A DNA stretch of 64,000 nt from positions 1-64,000 of the forward strand of contig NZ_JARACO010000009.1 in NCBI RefSeq assembly GCF_028765575.1, read 5' to 3'. The notes beneath the pieces were generated by a model. That model was not told the DNA's origin, did no database searches, and worked only from the letters and a program-made list of their open reading frames with translations. The position numbers were made by a program, and so were the translations under genes. Shown here in pieces: positions 43,174 through 52,800 of this stretch. The stretch's first letter is position 1, and each line of letters opens with the position of its first letter. The DNA is from Aliivibrio sp. S3MY1 (GTDB lineage Bacteria > Pseudomonadota > Gammaproteobacteria > Enterobacterales > Vibrionaceae).

Positions 43174-44268
43174 ATGACAGTTCAAGCGGCTAAAAATTTC
43201 AAAGGTATTATTTCTCGTGGTTCATGGGTTGAAATGTCTCTCTATAATCGTGGCCTTGGGGTTGTCGTGAGTATGGAAAATTCATCTTATGAGTCAGTAA
43301 GCCAACTAAATACCGTTGGTGGTGGTCATGTAAATGTTGTGTTTTTGTCTGGTCATATGATGAAGCACATCCCAGAAACGCTATTACGCCAAGGGACTCA
43401 ATACGGCATCATTGAAGGCAAAGCATTAGCTTCAGAAGAAACTATTTATAACTTGGTTTATGGCGCTCAAAAGCGTGACCAAGAGATATTATCTCAGAAG
43501 GAAGAAGAGCAGCTTGCTTTTAATACGGCTCGTGAAATGATTTCAAATGATGAAGCTTATTCTCATTTATCTCAAATCGAAAAATACGCAGGCGGTGCAG
43601 CCGTTGCAAAAAATATACGCAAAGATCTTAAACGAAATTTCTTAGGCCATAAATTCTCTGTTAAGTCAGATTATCACCGTGTATTAATTGAGTGGGTTGA
43701 TGGCCCTACCATTGAAGCGGTTGATGCAATTATGGATAAGTATCAAGCAGGGAACAAATACAGCCCATTTAATGAGGAGTTTGGTGGCGTTGAGCGCGTC
43801 AGTACCGTTCGCCAATTTTCTGATGCTGCGATTCAAAAAACGATTGATACGCTAACAACAATTTATTCATCTAATCAAACCAATCTAATCACGGTTGATA
43901 ATTTCAGAAAGGGCGCATTACATTCAGTATTCTTTGAAGAGTGCCAGTTTGATGATGTGTCTAAATTACTTCATTGTGAATTAAGCATTATTCCATTTTT
44001 CCAAAAAACAACCAAGAAGCTGTATAACTCTCCTGATACTCATGCGGCTGTTTTGATTGATTCAATATCAATGAACTCGTTTGAGGCGATTGTTCATGAT
44101 CGTCATGCGAAATACCTTGTTCCTCTTTCTGGTGATGTTGCCGTAAGTAGCACAACCGCATTACTAAAACATGCTCAATCTTTACGAGGCTCTTATTCAG
44201 ATCAGAGACAGGGGTTTATATTTAACCTTAAGAATGACGCTCAACGTTTTCAACTTGCTCACTCTTAA
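43174..44268 (+). CDS. LPD29-like domain protein
   Basis: 364 residues from the ATG at 43174 (AGGAGC upstream). Residues about 160-195 (KFSVKSDYHRVLIEWVDGPT, then VDAIMDKYQAG) match the pattern of the large polyvalent protein-associated domain 29, found in proteins of phages and conjugative plasmids. The rest is alpha/beta and not recognised. A role in plasmid establishment is a guess from domain distribution. Confidence 0.65.
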   Translation: MTVQAAKNFKGIISRGSWVEMSLYNRGLGVVVSMENSSYESVSQLNTVGGGHVNVVFLSGHMMKHIPETLLRQGTQYGIIEGKALASEETIYNLVYGAQKRDQEILSQKEEEQLAFNTAREMISNDEAYSHLSQIEKYAGGAAVAKNIRKDLKRNFLGHKFSVKSDYHRVLIEWVDGPTIEAVDAIMDKYQAGNKYSPFNEEFGGVERVSTVRQFSDAAIQKTIDTLTTIYSSNQTNLITVDNFRKGALHSVFFEECQFDDVSKLLHCELSIIPFFQKTTKKLYNSPDTHAAVLIDSISMNSFEAIVHDRHAKYLVPLSGDVAVSSTTALLKHAQSLRGSYSDQRQGFIFNLKNDAQRFQLAHS

Positions 44269-44286
44269 TACCTCCCTTTAATACTT

Positions 44287-44311
44287 AGGTCAGTTGAGAA
44301 GCTGGCCTTTT
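44287..44311 (+). terminator. Weak terminator
   Basis: Stem AGGTCAG / CTGGCCT with one G-T pair, then TTTT. A similar hairpin (GGCTAG / CTGGCC, with T-rich tail) follows the next gene near 44695. Confidence 0.5.
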
Positions 44312-44347
44312 ATCTACTTTGTTCAAATAACGTAATAGGGCATCATT

Positions 44348-44677
44348 ATGAGAAAGGCTATCGTTAGAGAGACAATGAAAAAAGTTAACCTATCAAGACG
44401 TGCTAAATTCTTCTTTGCTTGCATTGATAGTGATGATCGCGTGACGACCATGAATAAGAAGCAATTTGATAAGCTTGATTTACCTATGCCAGAAGTCGGG
44501 GAGCTGACCCAAAAAGAAATTACACTGGCATTGACTAATCAACTCCAGATGAACCAGAGACTTGAATTTAATATGTGGTGTAAAAAGAATGCACCTTCTT
44601 TTTTTGTGAAGCTTGATAAGCTTATTGAGATGGGAGCGAAGTGGACTAAATCAGGACTTTTATCGATTGATCGCTAA
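44348..44677 (+). CDS. Hypothetical small basic protein
   Basis: 109 residues, basic and helical. It lies downstream of the LPD29-like gene and its weak terminator. Ribosome binding site weak. Not recognised. Confidence 0.5.
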   Translation: MRKAIVRETMKKVNLSRRAKFFFACIDSDDRVTTMNKKQFDKLDLPMPEVGELTQKEITLALTNQLQMNQRLEFNMWCKKNAPSFFVKLDKLIEMGAKWTKSGLLSIDR

Positions 44678-44761
44678 TTCGTTTCTATTTGGGCTAGTTG
44701 AGATACTGGCCTTTCTTTTTTTCTTCTTTTTTCCTTTTCTGAAGATGGGCTTTAATTTTTT

Positions 44762-44772
44762 AATAAGACATT
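44762..44772. repeat. AATAAGACATT element
   Basis: Here it is part of a perfect inverted repeat AATAAGA-CAT-TCTTATT. AAAGTCCTG follows 22 bp later, as in the other copies. Confidence 0.4.
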
Positions 44773-44850
44773 CTTATTTTGAAATGATGTGGCAAAGTCC
44801 TGTTTTCTGTCAATAACTATAAGTGGCTTTTGAGGCTGTTGTTATCCTCT

Positions 44851-44865
44851 GTTTTTCTGAAAAAT
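44851..44865. repeat. Module-end palindrome
   Basis: GTTTTTCTGAAAAAT. Confidence 0.5.
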
Positions 44866-44930
44866 GAATAAGGTATTTTTTTCTGTCTAAGCGAGTTTTA
44901 TCACTTTTACTGCTTTGTGTGGTGGGCGTT

Positions 44931-44961
44931 TTGCGGTATAATGACTGGGTCAGTTAAGCAA
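44931..44961 (+). promoter_or_regulatory. Recurrent promoter/operator copy 10
   Basis: TTGCGGTATAATGAC, TGG, GTCAGTTAAGCAA. Dyad arms intact with a different centre. Confidence 0.75.
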
Positions 44962-44988
44962 TACACATTCATTTTTAGGAGCAATATT

Positions 44989-45945
44989 ATGACACCGACA
45001 TTATTTGAAGCAAACAGCGTTTTACCTGATTTCAATAGCATGGCTACTGAGAACAACTGGCGTGATCTGATTGTTGATGATCGCACTAATTCTAACATTT
45101 TCTTTGATGTAAATATCCAACCACTCAAAGAGCATTTAAACAGCAACATGACCGACAACGATAACCAGATCGTTTTTGATTCAGAAGCTAATCACATCAT
45201 TGCTGTTCATGGCAGCCGTTACACTCTTCTTAAAAATTCTGATGCGTTTGATTCAGTGAATGAGGCGGTTAATACCCTTGCCGAAAATGGGGTGCTTAAT
45301 ATGGATGGGGCATTCATTAAAGACGCTGTGGTTAATAAAGGCGGTAAGGTTATTCGTCAATATTTCTTCCCTGCTCACATGGTGCAAATCGGTAGCGGTG
45401 ACAAAGTTATTTTACGCCTTGTTGTTGTGAACTCTTATGACGGCTCATGCAATTTTCAGGTGCAAGCTGGCGGCTTTCGTATCGTATGTACTAACGGCAT
45501 GGTTACTGGTGAAAAATTCTTATCTCTCGATGTGCGCCACACTGGAACAATGGATTTCGCCCAAGTGACTAGACAAGTAACAACCGCAGTTTCTAGTTTT
45601 GAAAATATGGGTGATTATTGGAGTAAGTTAATTAACTCACCATTAAATAGAAAAGATGCGGATAAAATTATTACTGATATGTCTACCGTTGGGCGTGAAT
45701 TAAGTATGAGTAAGTTTGATATGTTTGAGCGCTTATATACCGACCATAAAAAGACACTTGGTGAAAATCATTGGGCGATGTATAACTCATTAACTGCGTG
45801 GGCTACTCACTACAAAGTAAATGAAAGTAATATTTCAAATATTGATAACGTTCGTTTAGATCGTGAAAAGTCTATCCAGAATTTAATGCGTAAACCTGCA
45901 ATTTGGAATCCTGTTGTAAATAAAACCGCACAATTCCTACTTTAA
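44989..45945 (+). CDS. DUF932 domain protein
   Basis: 318 residues from the ATG at 44989 (AGGAGC upstream). ILRLVVVNSYDGSCNFQVQA then GGFRIVCTNGMV is the DUF932 signature, a family of phage and plasmid proteins found in conjugative plasmid leading regions and in radical-free accessory islands. Molecular function unknown to me. Single-gene module with its own terminator. Confidence 0.85.
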   Translation: MTPTLFEANSVLPDFNSMATENNWRDLIVDDRTNSNIFFDVNIQPLKEHLNSNMTDNDNQIVFDSEANHIIAVHGSRYTLLKNSDAFDSVNEAVNTLAENGVLNMDGAFIKDAVVNKGGKVIRQYFFPAHMVQIGSGDKVILRLVVVNSYDGSCNFQVQAGGFRIVCTNGMVTGEKFLSLDVRHTGTMDFAQVTRQVTTAVSSFENMGDYWSKLINSPLNRKDADKIITDMSTVGRELSMSKFDMFERLYTDHKKTLGENHWAMYNSLTAWATHYKVNESNISNIDNVRLDREKSIQNLMRKPAIWNPVVNKTAQFLL

Positions 45946-45973
45946 TTTATAAACTCATTACCTAATATTTAAC

Positions 45974-46000
45974 GCCCTTACTTAGTAAGGGCTTTTTTTT
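45974..46000 (+). terminator. Rho-independent terminator
   Basis: Stem GCCCTTAC / GTAAGGGC, 3-nt loop, eight T. Confidence 0.9.
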
Positions 46001-46015
46001 GTTTTTCTGAAAAAT
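46001..46015. repeat. Module-end palindrome
   Basis: GTTTTTCTGAAAAAT directly abutting the terminator T-run. Confidence 0.5.
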
Positions 46016-46104
46016 GGTTATATGTGCAAGTGGCTTATTTTTTTAGGCTAATAACCTACCGTATTAAACCTGATCTCATTTGATTTTTTATTTTTCTATT
46101 TTTC

Positions 46105-46115
46105 AATAAGACATT
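46105..46115. repeat. AATAAGACATT element
   Basis: TTTTTCAATAAGACATTTTT about 157 bp upstream of promoter copy 11, with AAAGTCCTC about 45 bp further on. Confidence 0.4.
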
Positions 46116-46204
46116 TTTCGATTTTTTAATGAGCTATTCTTTATTTTATAATCATCGACTAAAGTCCTCCTCGGTCAAGCTTTTCTTTATTTTTCTTCCT
46201 TTTT

Positions 46205-46219
46205 ATTTTTCTGAAAAAT
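46205..46219. repeat. Module-end palindrome ATTTTTCTGAAAAAT
   Basis: Perfect copy, here on the promoter side of the intergenic region. Confidence 0.5.
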
Positions 46220-46271
46220 ATTTACTCATATAGCTTCAATATAGCTCGAATTACTTTGTTATTTGCGTAAA

Positions 46272-46302
46272 GTGCGGTATAATGACACTGTCAGTTAAGC
46301 AA
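46272..46302 (+). promoter_or_regulatory. Recurrent promoter/operator copy 11
   Basis: GTGCGGTATAATGAC, ACT, GTCAGTTAAGCAA; dyad TGACA-C-TGTCA is perfect. TTTGTT lies 17 bp upstream of the -10. Confidence 0.75.
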
Positions 46303-46328
46303 AGCACATTAATTTAAGGAGCTACAAA

Positions 46329-47318
46329 ATGACTACTACATTCCAAGCACTAAATAAAGGCAACGTTAAGGCACACACTAAAGCAATTAAAGACCAAGGC
46401 ATTTCATGTTCTCGCCCTGATGGTCTACGTGTTTCTTTAGACGCTTTATATATTCGCCCTGAATGGAACATCCGTAATATTGATGCTAACCATGTTAAGC
46501 AATTAAAAACAGCTTTCTCAAATGGAACAGCTCCAGCACCATTTAAAGTTCAACCATGTTTAGTTAATAACGAAGAACGTTTTGCTGTACTTGGTGGACA
46601 CCATACTCATATTGCAATTACTGAATTAATCGCAGAGGGTAATGTATTTACTGAAAATTCTTTATTCGATGCTGATGCCGTTTTTCCGAAAAACGAAGCT
46701 GAAGCGATTATGATGGCGTTTAATCATAACCAAGGTAAAGCAATGACGGTTATTCAAAACGCTCGCGTATTTAAACGCCTACAAGATGAGGGCATGGAGT
46801 TAATTGAAATCGTGAATAAAACAGGTCACTCAAAATCAGTGATTTGTAATTCAGTTAAATTGCTTGAGGGTGATGATGAATTAATCCAGTTGGTTGAAGA
46901 TAATAAAATCAGTGCAACTCGCGCACGTAACTTTATTAATAAACACGGTTCAACAAAAGCAACTCAATACGCATTGGCTGATATTGGTTTACGTACACAA
47001 CCTGTTTCACAAGAGCCAGTAAATACAGAGGCGGTTGATTCTGATAATAACCAACCAACTCGACTAGCTGCAAAGGTTCACGCTCCAGAGGGCGTAACTC
47101 GCGCCCGTGGTGGATTACGTGAGAAGAATTTAGCAAAAGGCAAAATTGATGAAATGGAGTCTTTAATTAAATATATGTCTACTCGCATTGATGCTGATGG
47201 AAATATCCACTTACCAGAAGCAATGATTAACAAAGTTAAATCATTGGCTGATGCTGTAGAGAAAAAAGACGAACACAACGCTCGTGCGCTTGAAGCTCAA
47301 AATGCACTAGCCGAATAA
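46329..47318 (+). CDS. ParB/RepB nuclease-like domain protein
   Basis: 329 residues, AGGAGC upstream. The N-terminal region has the ParB layout: LYIRPEWNIRNIDANHVKQL near residue 35, VLGGHHTHIAI near 91 in place of the usual GERRxxA, then an HTH-like stretch (IEIVNKTGHSKSVICNSVKL). ParB-like genes that do not act in partition are common in leading regions of conjugative plasmids. It is 45 kb from parA, so it is probably not the parA partner. Confidence 0.8.
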   Translation: MTTTFQALNKGNVKAHTKAIKDQGISCSRPDGLRVSLDALYIRPEWNIRNIDANHVKQLKTAFSNGTAPAPFKVQPCLVNNEERFAVLGGHHTHIAITELIAEGNVFTENSLFDADAVFPKNEAEAIMMAFNHNQGKAMTVIQNARVFKRLQDEGMELIEIVNKTGHSKSVICNSVKLLEGDDELIQLVEDNKISATRARNFINKHGSTKATQYALADIGLRTQPVSQEPVNTEAVDSDNNQPTRLAAKVHAPEGVTRARGGLREKNLAKGKIDEMESLIKYMSTRIDADGNIHLPEAMINKVKSLADAVEKKDEHNARALEAQNALAE

Positions 47319-47338
47319 CTTACAATATTATCAAATAA

Positions 47339-47366
47339 GCCGCTCATTGTTGAGCGGCTTTTTTTT
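47339..47366 (+). terminator. Rho-independent terminator
   Basis: Stem GCCGCTC / GAGCGGC, 6-nt loop, eight T. Confidence 0.9.
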
Positions 47367-47370
47367 GTCT

Positions 47371-47385
47371 GTTTTTCAGAAAAAT
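47371..47385. repeat. Module-end palindrome
   Basis: GTTTTTCAGAAAAAT, 4 bp after the terminator. Confidence 0.5.
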
Positions 47386-47402
47386 AACTTGCTCAGGTCT
47401 GA

Positions 47403-47443
47403 TTTTTTAATAAGACATTTTCTTCATTTTTTAATAAGACATT
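47403..47443. repeat. Tandem AATAAGACATT elements
   Basis: TTTTTTAATAAGACATT at 47403-47419 and again at 47427-47443, a 24-bp period. The last copies of this element in the window; no recurrent promoter follows. Confidence 0.55.
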
Positions 47444-47731
47444 GTTTTATAGAACAATAATGCAATACACTTCAATTTGACTTTTAAGTAAATTCATGAT
47501 AATTTCCATTTATAAAGGTATCTAATAGTATTTATAAGAAAATCTTAAAGTAATTTATAAACATTTTCTAATAGATGTAGAACCCTCACACTACCGCTTC
47601 ACTTTTCCTCTTCAATATAGCATCTCAACAAGTATTTGAAATTAATCTGTTAATATTTCTTTTTTTATCGTAAGCAATCTAATACATGTTATAATGTGTA
47701 AAGGAAATATAGTGTTTATCGGGAGATAAAA

Positions 47732-49795
47732 GTGATTGATTTTGATAGGGCAGTAAATGACATAGCCACTTCATTGTTTAATAGTAATTCAGTTAGTAAT
47801 AACATGGAATTTAAGCGAGTGTTGTTTGATGTTTACATCACAATGCTGAAACAAGGATTTCTTTGCTCTGAATCTTTAACTAATGAAAAGTTATTATCAT
47901 ATACTCCGTATGAATATTTTCCATGTGACGCTCATTTAGTTGGCTCATTTTATATGACACCAGCAATGTTGCGTATAATAACAAAGAAATATGAGCAAAA
48001 TGTAAAGTTAGACATAAGTAATGATGATAAGAAACAAATATGCAATTTATCAAAATTACTACCTCTGACTCATGAGCAAGCAAATTTATACTTAATTAAT
48101 AATAATGTAATTTCCAGTGAGATTGCTCCCGAAGGCATTCAATATTTAATTAACTCTGTGAGTAATATTCATTGCAAGCCTGTTTTAATGTCAATTTATC
48201 CAATTGATTCTAGCGTTAAGGTGGAGAGAGCGAAAAGAAATACAAAACCAAGTGTATATTATTTTCTTCCTGATGTTATTAATAAAACAAAATTCAACTC
48301 CCATATAGAATCAATAAAAAGACAAATATCTAGACAATCAAGTTATATAGGGTTTTCAATATTAACCTCTATTTGTGATTCATTCCCTTTTAAATTTAAT
48401 GGAAAGAACATAATTACCGTTGACTTTATTCGTTCAATTTTGTCTGCTAGGCCTGAATTTAAAATAATTGATGATATTTCTTGTGTTACTCAAGAACCAT
48501 CTAGCTCTGAGTTTTCATCATTACTAAAACAGTATTTAAATAACGTTGGTAAAATTAGTCATAATGACGCATATAATTTCTTCTTACGTTATTTTGAATA
48601 TAAGAAATTTAAACAGGGTGGCTATAATAAGAATGCTGACTTTGGTAAAACTGTTAAATCTAAAAAAGATGAAAAGCTACAATTTTCTGATATCGTCGAT
48701 AATATCGTTCCAGATTATTTACTGAGTGTTGATGATATTATTTTTGTTATATCAAATATTGAAGGGATTATCGTTACTGAAAAAAACATCAATTTCGATG
48801 GCGTTGATAATTCAATTTATGGTGTAAATGAGTCAGCATGGGATGCATTCTTTTTATCTTATTGTAAGAGTGAGAGAGAAAAAAATAATGCTAAATATTC
48901 AATATCAATGCGTAGTGCTCAAGAATATTTTCTTAACTATATCTCTGAGCAATTCAAATTTTATTTAAATAATGATAATGGATTTTTTTCTGTAGTCGAT
49001 GGTTACTGTTGTGTAAATGATGAGAATGTTAACTATTTCAATAATCGTAATTCTGTATATTTAAAGCCGAATATAGATGAATTGAATGATTCTTTGGGAA
49101 CTAAATATGTTCTTCTTGATGAGATTAAACAAAGGTCACTTTCTAATCATGATGTATATTCTGAGGTTTTTTCAGAAAAATGGGGAAAGATAGAATCGAA
49201 AAATAAAGAAGATCCTGATTTTCTTTTTACTAACGATGATTATGTTAAAGATTTAACAATGGTTTATGTGAAGTCTTTTTATATGCACTCTTTATCTTTA
49301 ATTGAACAGCAAGTTTCTTTTTCAAATAAACGAATTGCTGACTGCCAAAAGAGACGCTTATTTGTTCATTCATTCTCAAAAAATGATTCTACAAGTAAGG
49401 AATTTATATCAGCGTTAACAAAGTTAGATGAAAGAGAAGAATATTCATTAAATAAAATAGCTAAATTAAATACAATTAGAGATGCTGTTTTATTGTCTGA
49501 ATCTTACGTAGAGTCTCATAAAGTACTAACTGAAATCGATGATATAAAGTCGAGTAGAAAGTCGCTTAGAATTAATCCTGTAGCGTTGAAGGCTGGGTTT
49601 ATGTTGCATGAGAAGATAGTACAAGAGGGTAATAGGACTCTTTTATCAGACATTGAAACGTGGGTAAATGAATTGATTGAACATTCTTGGTCTGGTGCAT
49701 CTGGAGATAGTATTATATGGAAGTACGCTAGAAGTAATCTTTCTCGTTACACTTCACACCCATATCATCCGTTTGGCTTAAGTGATTTAGATTGA
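47732..49795 (+). CDS. Large hypothetical protein
   Basis: 687 residues from a GTG with GGGAG 7 nt upstream. Asn/Lys/Ser-rich and soluble, with no membrane segment. A long helical C-terminal part (SLIEQQVSFSNKRIADCQKR, LDEREEYSLNKIAKLNTIRD) may form a coiled coil. More AT-rich than its neighbours. It has its own promoter, not the recurrent type. No family recognised. Confidence 0.6.
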   Translation: MIDFDRAVNDIATSLFNSNSVSNNMEFKRVLFDVYITMLKQGFLCSESLTNEKLLSYTPYEYFPCDAHLVGSFYMTPAMLRIITKKYEQNVKLDISNDDKKQICNLSKLLPLTHEQANLYLINNNVISSEIAPEGIQYLINSVSNIHCKPVLMSIYPIDSSVKVERAKRNTKPSVYYFLPDVINKTKFNSHIESIKRQISRQSSYIGFSILTSICDSFPFKFNGKNIITVDFIRSILSARPEFKIIDDISCVTQEPSSSEFSSLLKQYLNNVGKISHNDAYNFFLRYFEYKKFKQGGYNKNADFGKTVKSKKDEKLQFSDIVDNIVPDYLLSVDDIIFVISNIEGIIVTEKNINFDGVDNSIYGVNESAWDAFFLSYCKSEREKNNAKYSISMRSAQEYFLNYISEQFKFYLNNDNGFFSVVDGYCCVNDENVNYFNNRNSVYLKPNIDELNDSLGTKYVLLDEIKQRSLSNHDVYSEVFSEKWGKIESKNKEDPDFLFTNDDYVKDLTMVYVKSFYMHSLSLIEQQVSFSNKRIADCQKRRLFVHSFSKNDSTSKEFISALTKLDEREEYSLNKIAKLNTIRDAVLLSESYVESHKVLTEIDDIKSSRKSLRINPVALKAGFMLHEKIVQEGNRTLLSDIETWVNELIEHSWSGASGDSIIWKYARSNLSRYTSHPYHPFGLSDLD

Positions 49796-49823
49796 TTTTT
49801 TACTTGGTGTAAGAGATAAAAAA

Positions 49824-49847
49824 GCCTCGAATTTCGAGGCTTTTTTT
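49824..49847. terminator. Bidirectional terminator
   Basis: Stem GCCTCGAA / TTCGAGGC with a one-base loop, flanked by six A and seven T, between the convergent genes ending at 49795 and 49860. Confidence 0.9.
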
Positions 49848-49859
49848 GTTCAATCCCTA

Positions 49860-52800
49860 TTAGTTTAATCCAATATTAGTTTCAATTTGAGACTCTTTGG
49901 AAGGGATATTTATACTTGAATTATTTTCTATTTGGTTATCTTCTTTGTGTCTATTAATTCGATCTAAGTCACTTGCAAATGCTGCGGAAAATTCTTTTTC
50001 AGGTAATGTTAGCTCTGCCAATTCTACATATTCTTCAAGGCTCATATTGCCGTTAATATGCTCAATACTTGCATTAGTTAAAGGCCCGTCATTTGAAAAT
50101 GATAGGTTATCAAAGATGACATTACGAATGGCGTAAGAGGACGTATTTGAGGTTGAATTAGATAATGCATGAGACATTGTAGAGCTGATCAATACACCAC
50201 GATTTAAATTAGATTGCCTTGCGATTGTATTGATACTTTCAACTAATTTGTGTTGTTCAGTTATTGATTTCACATCGTGTTCCATGAATGCTTTATCAAT
50301 TATGGCTTTCAAGTTTTCTTTGAGAACATTATCTAATTGTTTAAATTTTACATTATGGATTTCATCCTCTTTATAGCTAGCTAGAAGGTCATTGTTTAGC
50401 TTACTAATGAGTTCTGTTAATGTTTTTTCTTCATTTATCGTAGGTTGCTCCTCTGTTTCCAGAGAGTGTTTAATTTGACTATTCTGCTCCATTACAATGT
50501 CAGTGGATTGTGCTGGGGTAAATAATCGCTGTAATTCTTGAGCAGAACGCTTCTGTGGGATCTGGGTCTGGTTCGATTTGTTTTCAGATATCGTAGATTT
50601 ATCACTAGGTTTTACGGGAGAGTTTTGTTTGATTTTTTGGATCACGTTTAATTGATTTTTAATTTCACTCAAATCGTGTTGAAGTTTCTTGATGATATTT
50701 ATTTCATTTTGTTGAAAATGATTAGTACTCATTGTTGCTTGGAACGAGTCGGGCGCTGTTGATGCAAAACTCCAATCCTTATGAATGATAAATTGCTTTT
50801 TATCTATATTTTCCATTGTAGCTTTAGTAGCTTCCACCACGGCAGGTTGCTCGGTTTCCGCTTGAGATTGGGTCTCTTCTGCTAATTCAGGCTCAGTGGT
50901 TTCGACCATGTCAGGTTGCTCGGTTTCGACTTGAGTTTGAACTTCTTCTGTTGCTTCTGGCTTAGCAGCTTCCACCACGGCAGGTTGCTCAATCTCGGCT
51001 TGAGGCTGGGTCTCTTCTGCTAATTCAGGCTCAGTGGCTTCCACCACGTCAGGTTGCTCGGTTTCGGCTTGAGGCTGGGTCTCTTCTGCTAATTCAGGCT
51101 CAGCGGTTTCCACCACGGCAGATTGCTCAGCCTCAGCTTGAGGCTGGGTCTCTTCTGCTAATTCAGGCTCAGCGGTTTCCACCACGGCAGATTGCTCAGC
51201 CTCAGCTTGAGGCTGGGTCTCTTCTGCTAATTCAGGCTCAGTGGTTTCCGCCACGGCAGGTTGCTCAGTTTCGGTTTGAGGCTGGGTTTCTTCTGCTAAT
51301 TCAGGCTCAGTGGTTTCCACCACGGCAGATTGCTCAGTCTCGGTTTGAGGCTGGGTCTCTTCTGCTAATTCAGGCTCAGTAGCTTCCACCACGTCAGGTT
51401 GCTCGGTTTCGGCTTTAGACTGGGTTTCTTCTGTTAATTCAGTCTCAGTGGTTTCCGCCACGGCAGGTTGCTCAGTTTCGGTTTCAGGCTGGGTCTCTTC
51501 TGCTAATTCAGGCTCAGCGGTTTCCACCACGGCAGGTTGCTCAGTTTCGGCTTGAGGCTGGGTTTCTTCCGTTGCTTCAGGCTCAGCGGTTTCCACCACG
51601 GCAGATTGCTCAGCCTCGGCTTGAGGCTGGGTCTCTTCTGCTAATTCAGGCTCAGCGGTTTCCACCACGGCAGATTGCTCAGCCTCAGCTTGAGGCTGGG
51701 TCTCTTCTGCTAATTCAGGCTCAGTGGTTTCCACCATGTCAGGTTGCTCAGTTTCGGCTTGAGGCTGGGTCTCTTCTGCTAATTCAGGCTCAGTAGCTTC
51801 CACCACGTCAGGTTGCTCGGTTTCGGCTTTAGGCTGGGTTTCTTCCGTTGCTTCAGGCTCAGTAGCTTCCACCACGGCAGGTTGCTCAGTTTCGGTTTGA
51901 GGCTGGGTTTCTTCTGCTAATTCAGGCTCAGTGGTTTCCACCACGGCAGATTGTTCAGTCTCGGCTTGAGGTTGAACTTCTTCCGTTGCTTCAGGCTCAG
52001 TGGTTTCCACCATGTCAGGTTGCTCAGCCTCGACTTGAGGCTGGGTTTCTTCCGTTGCTTCAGGCTCAGTAGCTTCCACCACGTCAGGTTGCTCGGTTTC
52101 GGCTTTAGGCTGGGTTTCTTCCGTTGCTTCAGGCTCAGTGGTTTCCACCACGGCAGGTTGCTCAGCCTCGACTTGAGGCTGGATCTCTTCTGCTAATTCA
52201 AGCTCAGGGGTTTCGACCACGGCAGATTGCTCGGTTTCGGTTTTCTCAGTTGAAGAGGCTATCGCTATATTATTAACTTTATTAATTTCCTCATCAATGG
52301 CAGATGAAATTAATGCTGCGTCTGCTTGTACTGACTCTTGCAAATCAGAATCCATCGTTAGATAAGAATCAATGATGTTTTGTGCTAATGCAATATTCTG
52401 TAAATTTAAATCTATTAATTTAGTCTCATTAATATCATGCTCAATTGTGGGTTCTTGATTGATGTCTAATAAAATGAGGTTTAATTCTATTGCTGTTTGC
52501 TTGAGTGACAGATCAGTTTCGTTCAGTTCATTTTTTACTATGCTTTCATTAAAAATAGAGAGCTTATTTTTTAAATCATGGATTTCTTTTGGGATAGAGA
52601 AAGCGTCACTCATTTTTTGTACAAAATCGTCAGACTCTACTTTTAGTGTTGATTTAGTGACTTTTTCAGGTTCAACTTTAGCTATCTGATCTTGAAGCAC
52701 CTTTAGTTCTTGAGTTAATGAATTCAGTTTTAATTCATAATTTGCAATTTTGTCTTGTGCTTTATCACTAGAGGATAAAGCTAAATTATCTATTCTGTTT

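Larger units (their letters stand above)
45946..46328. other. Intergenic control region before the ParB-like gene
   Basis: No gene. It contains a terminator, two palindromes, an AATAAGACATT element and promoter copy 11. Confidence 0.5.
47319..47731. other. Intergenic region with tandem AATAAGACATT
   Basis: No gene seen. It contains a terminator, a palindrome, two AATAAGACATT units and, near 47687, a TTATAAT promoter-like -10 before the next gene. Confidence 0.5.

Noticed and set aside
27991-46302. The dyad TGAC-N3-GTCA as a matS site for the host protein MatP (GTGACRNYGTCAC).
   Set aside because: The outer G and C of matS are not kept, the RNY centre fails in about half the copies, and all copies sit at the same place relative to a -10 box, which fits an operator better.
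51572-51796. Frames opposite the acidic repeat array (51572-51796 and 51951-52196).
   Set aside because: They are shadows of the repeats, with repetitive Arg/Phe/His text and no start signals.
50821-52238. CRISPR-like array, because of about 20 regular units.
   Set aside because: The 69-bp units are contiguous with no unique spacers and keep one open reading frame.
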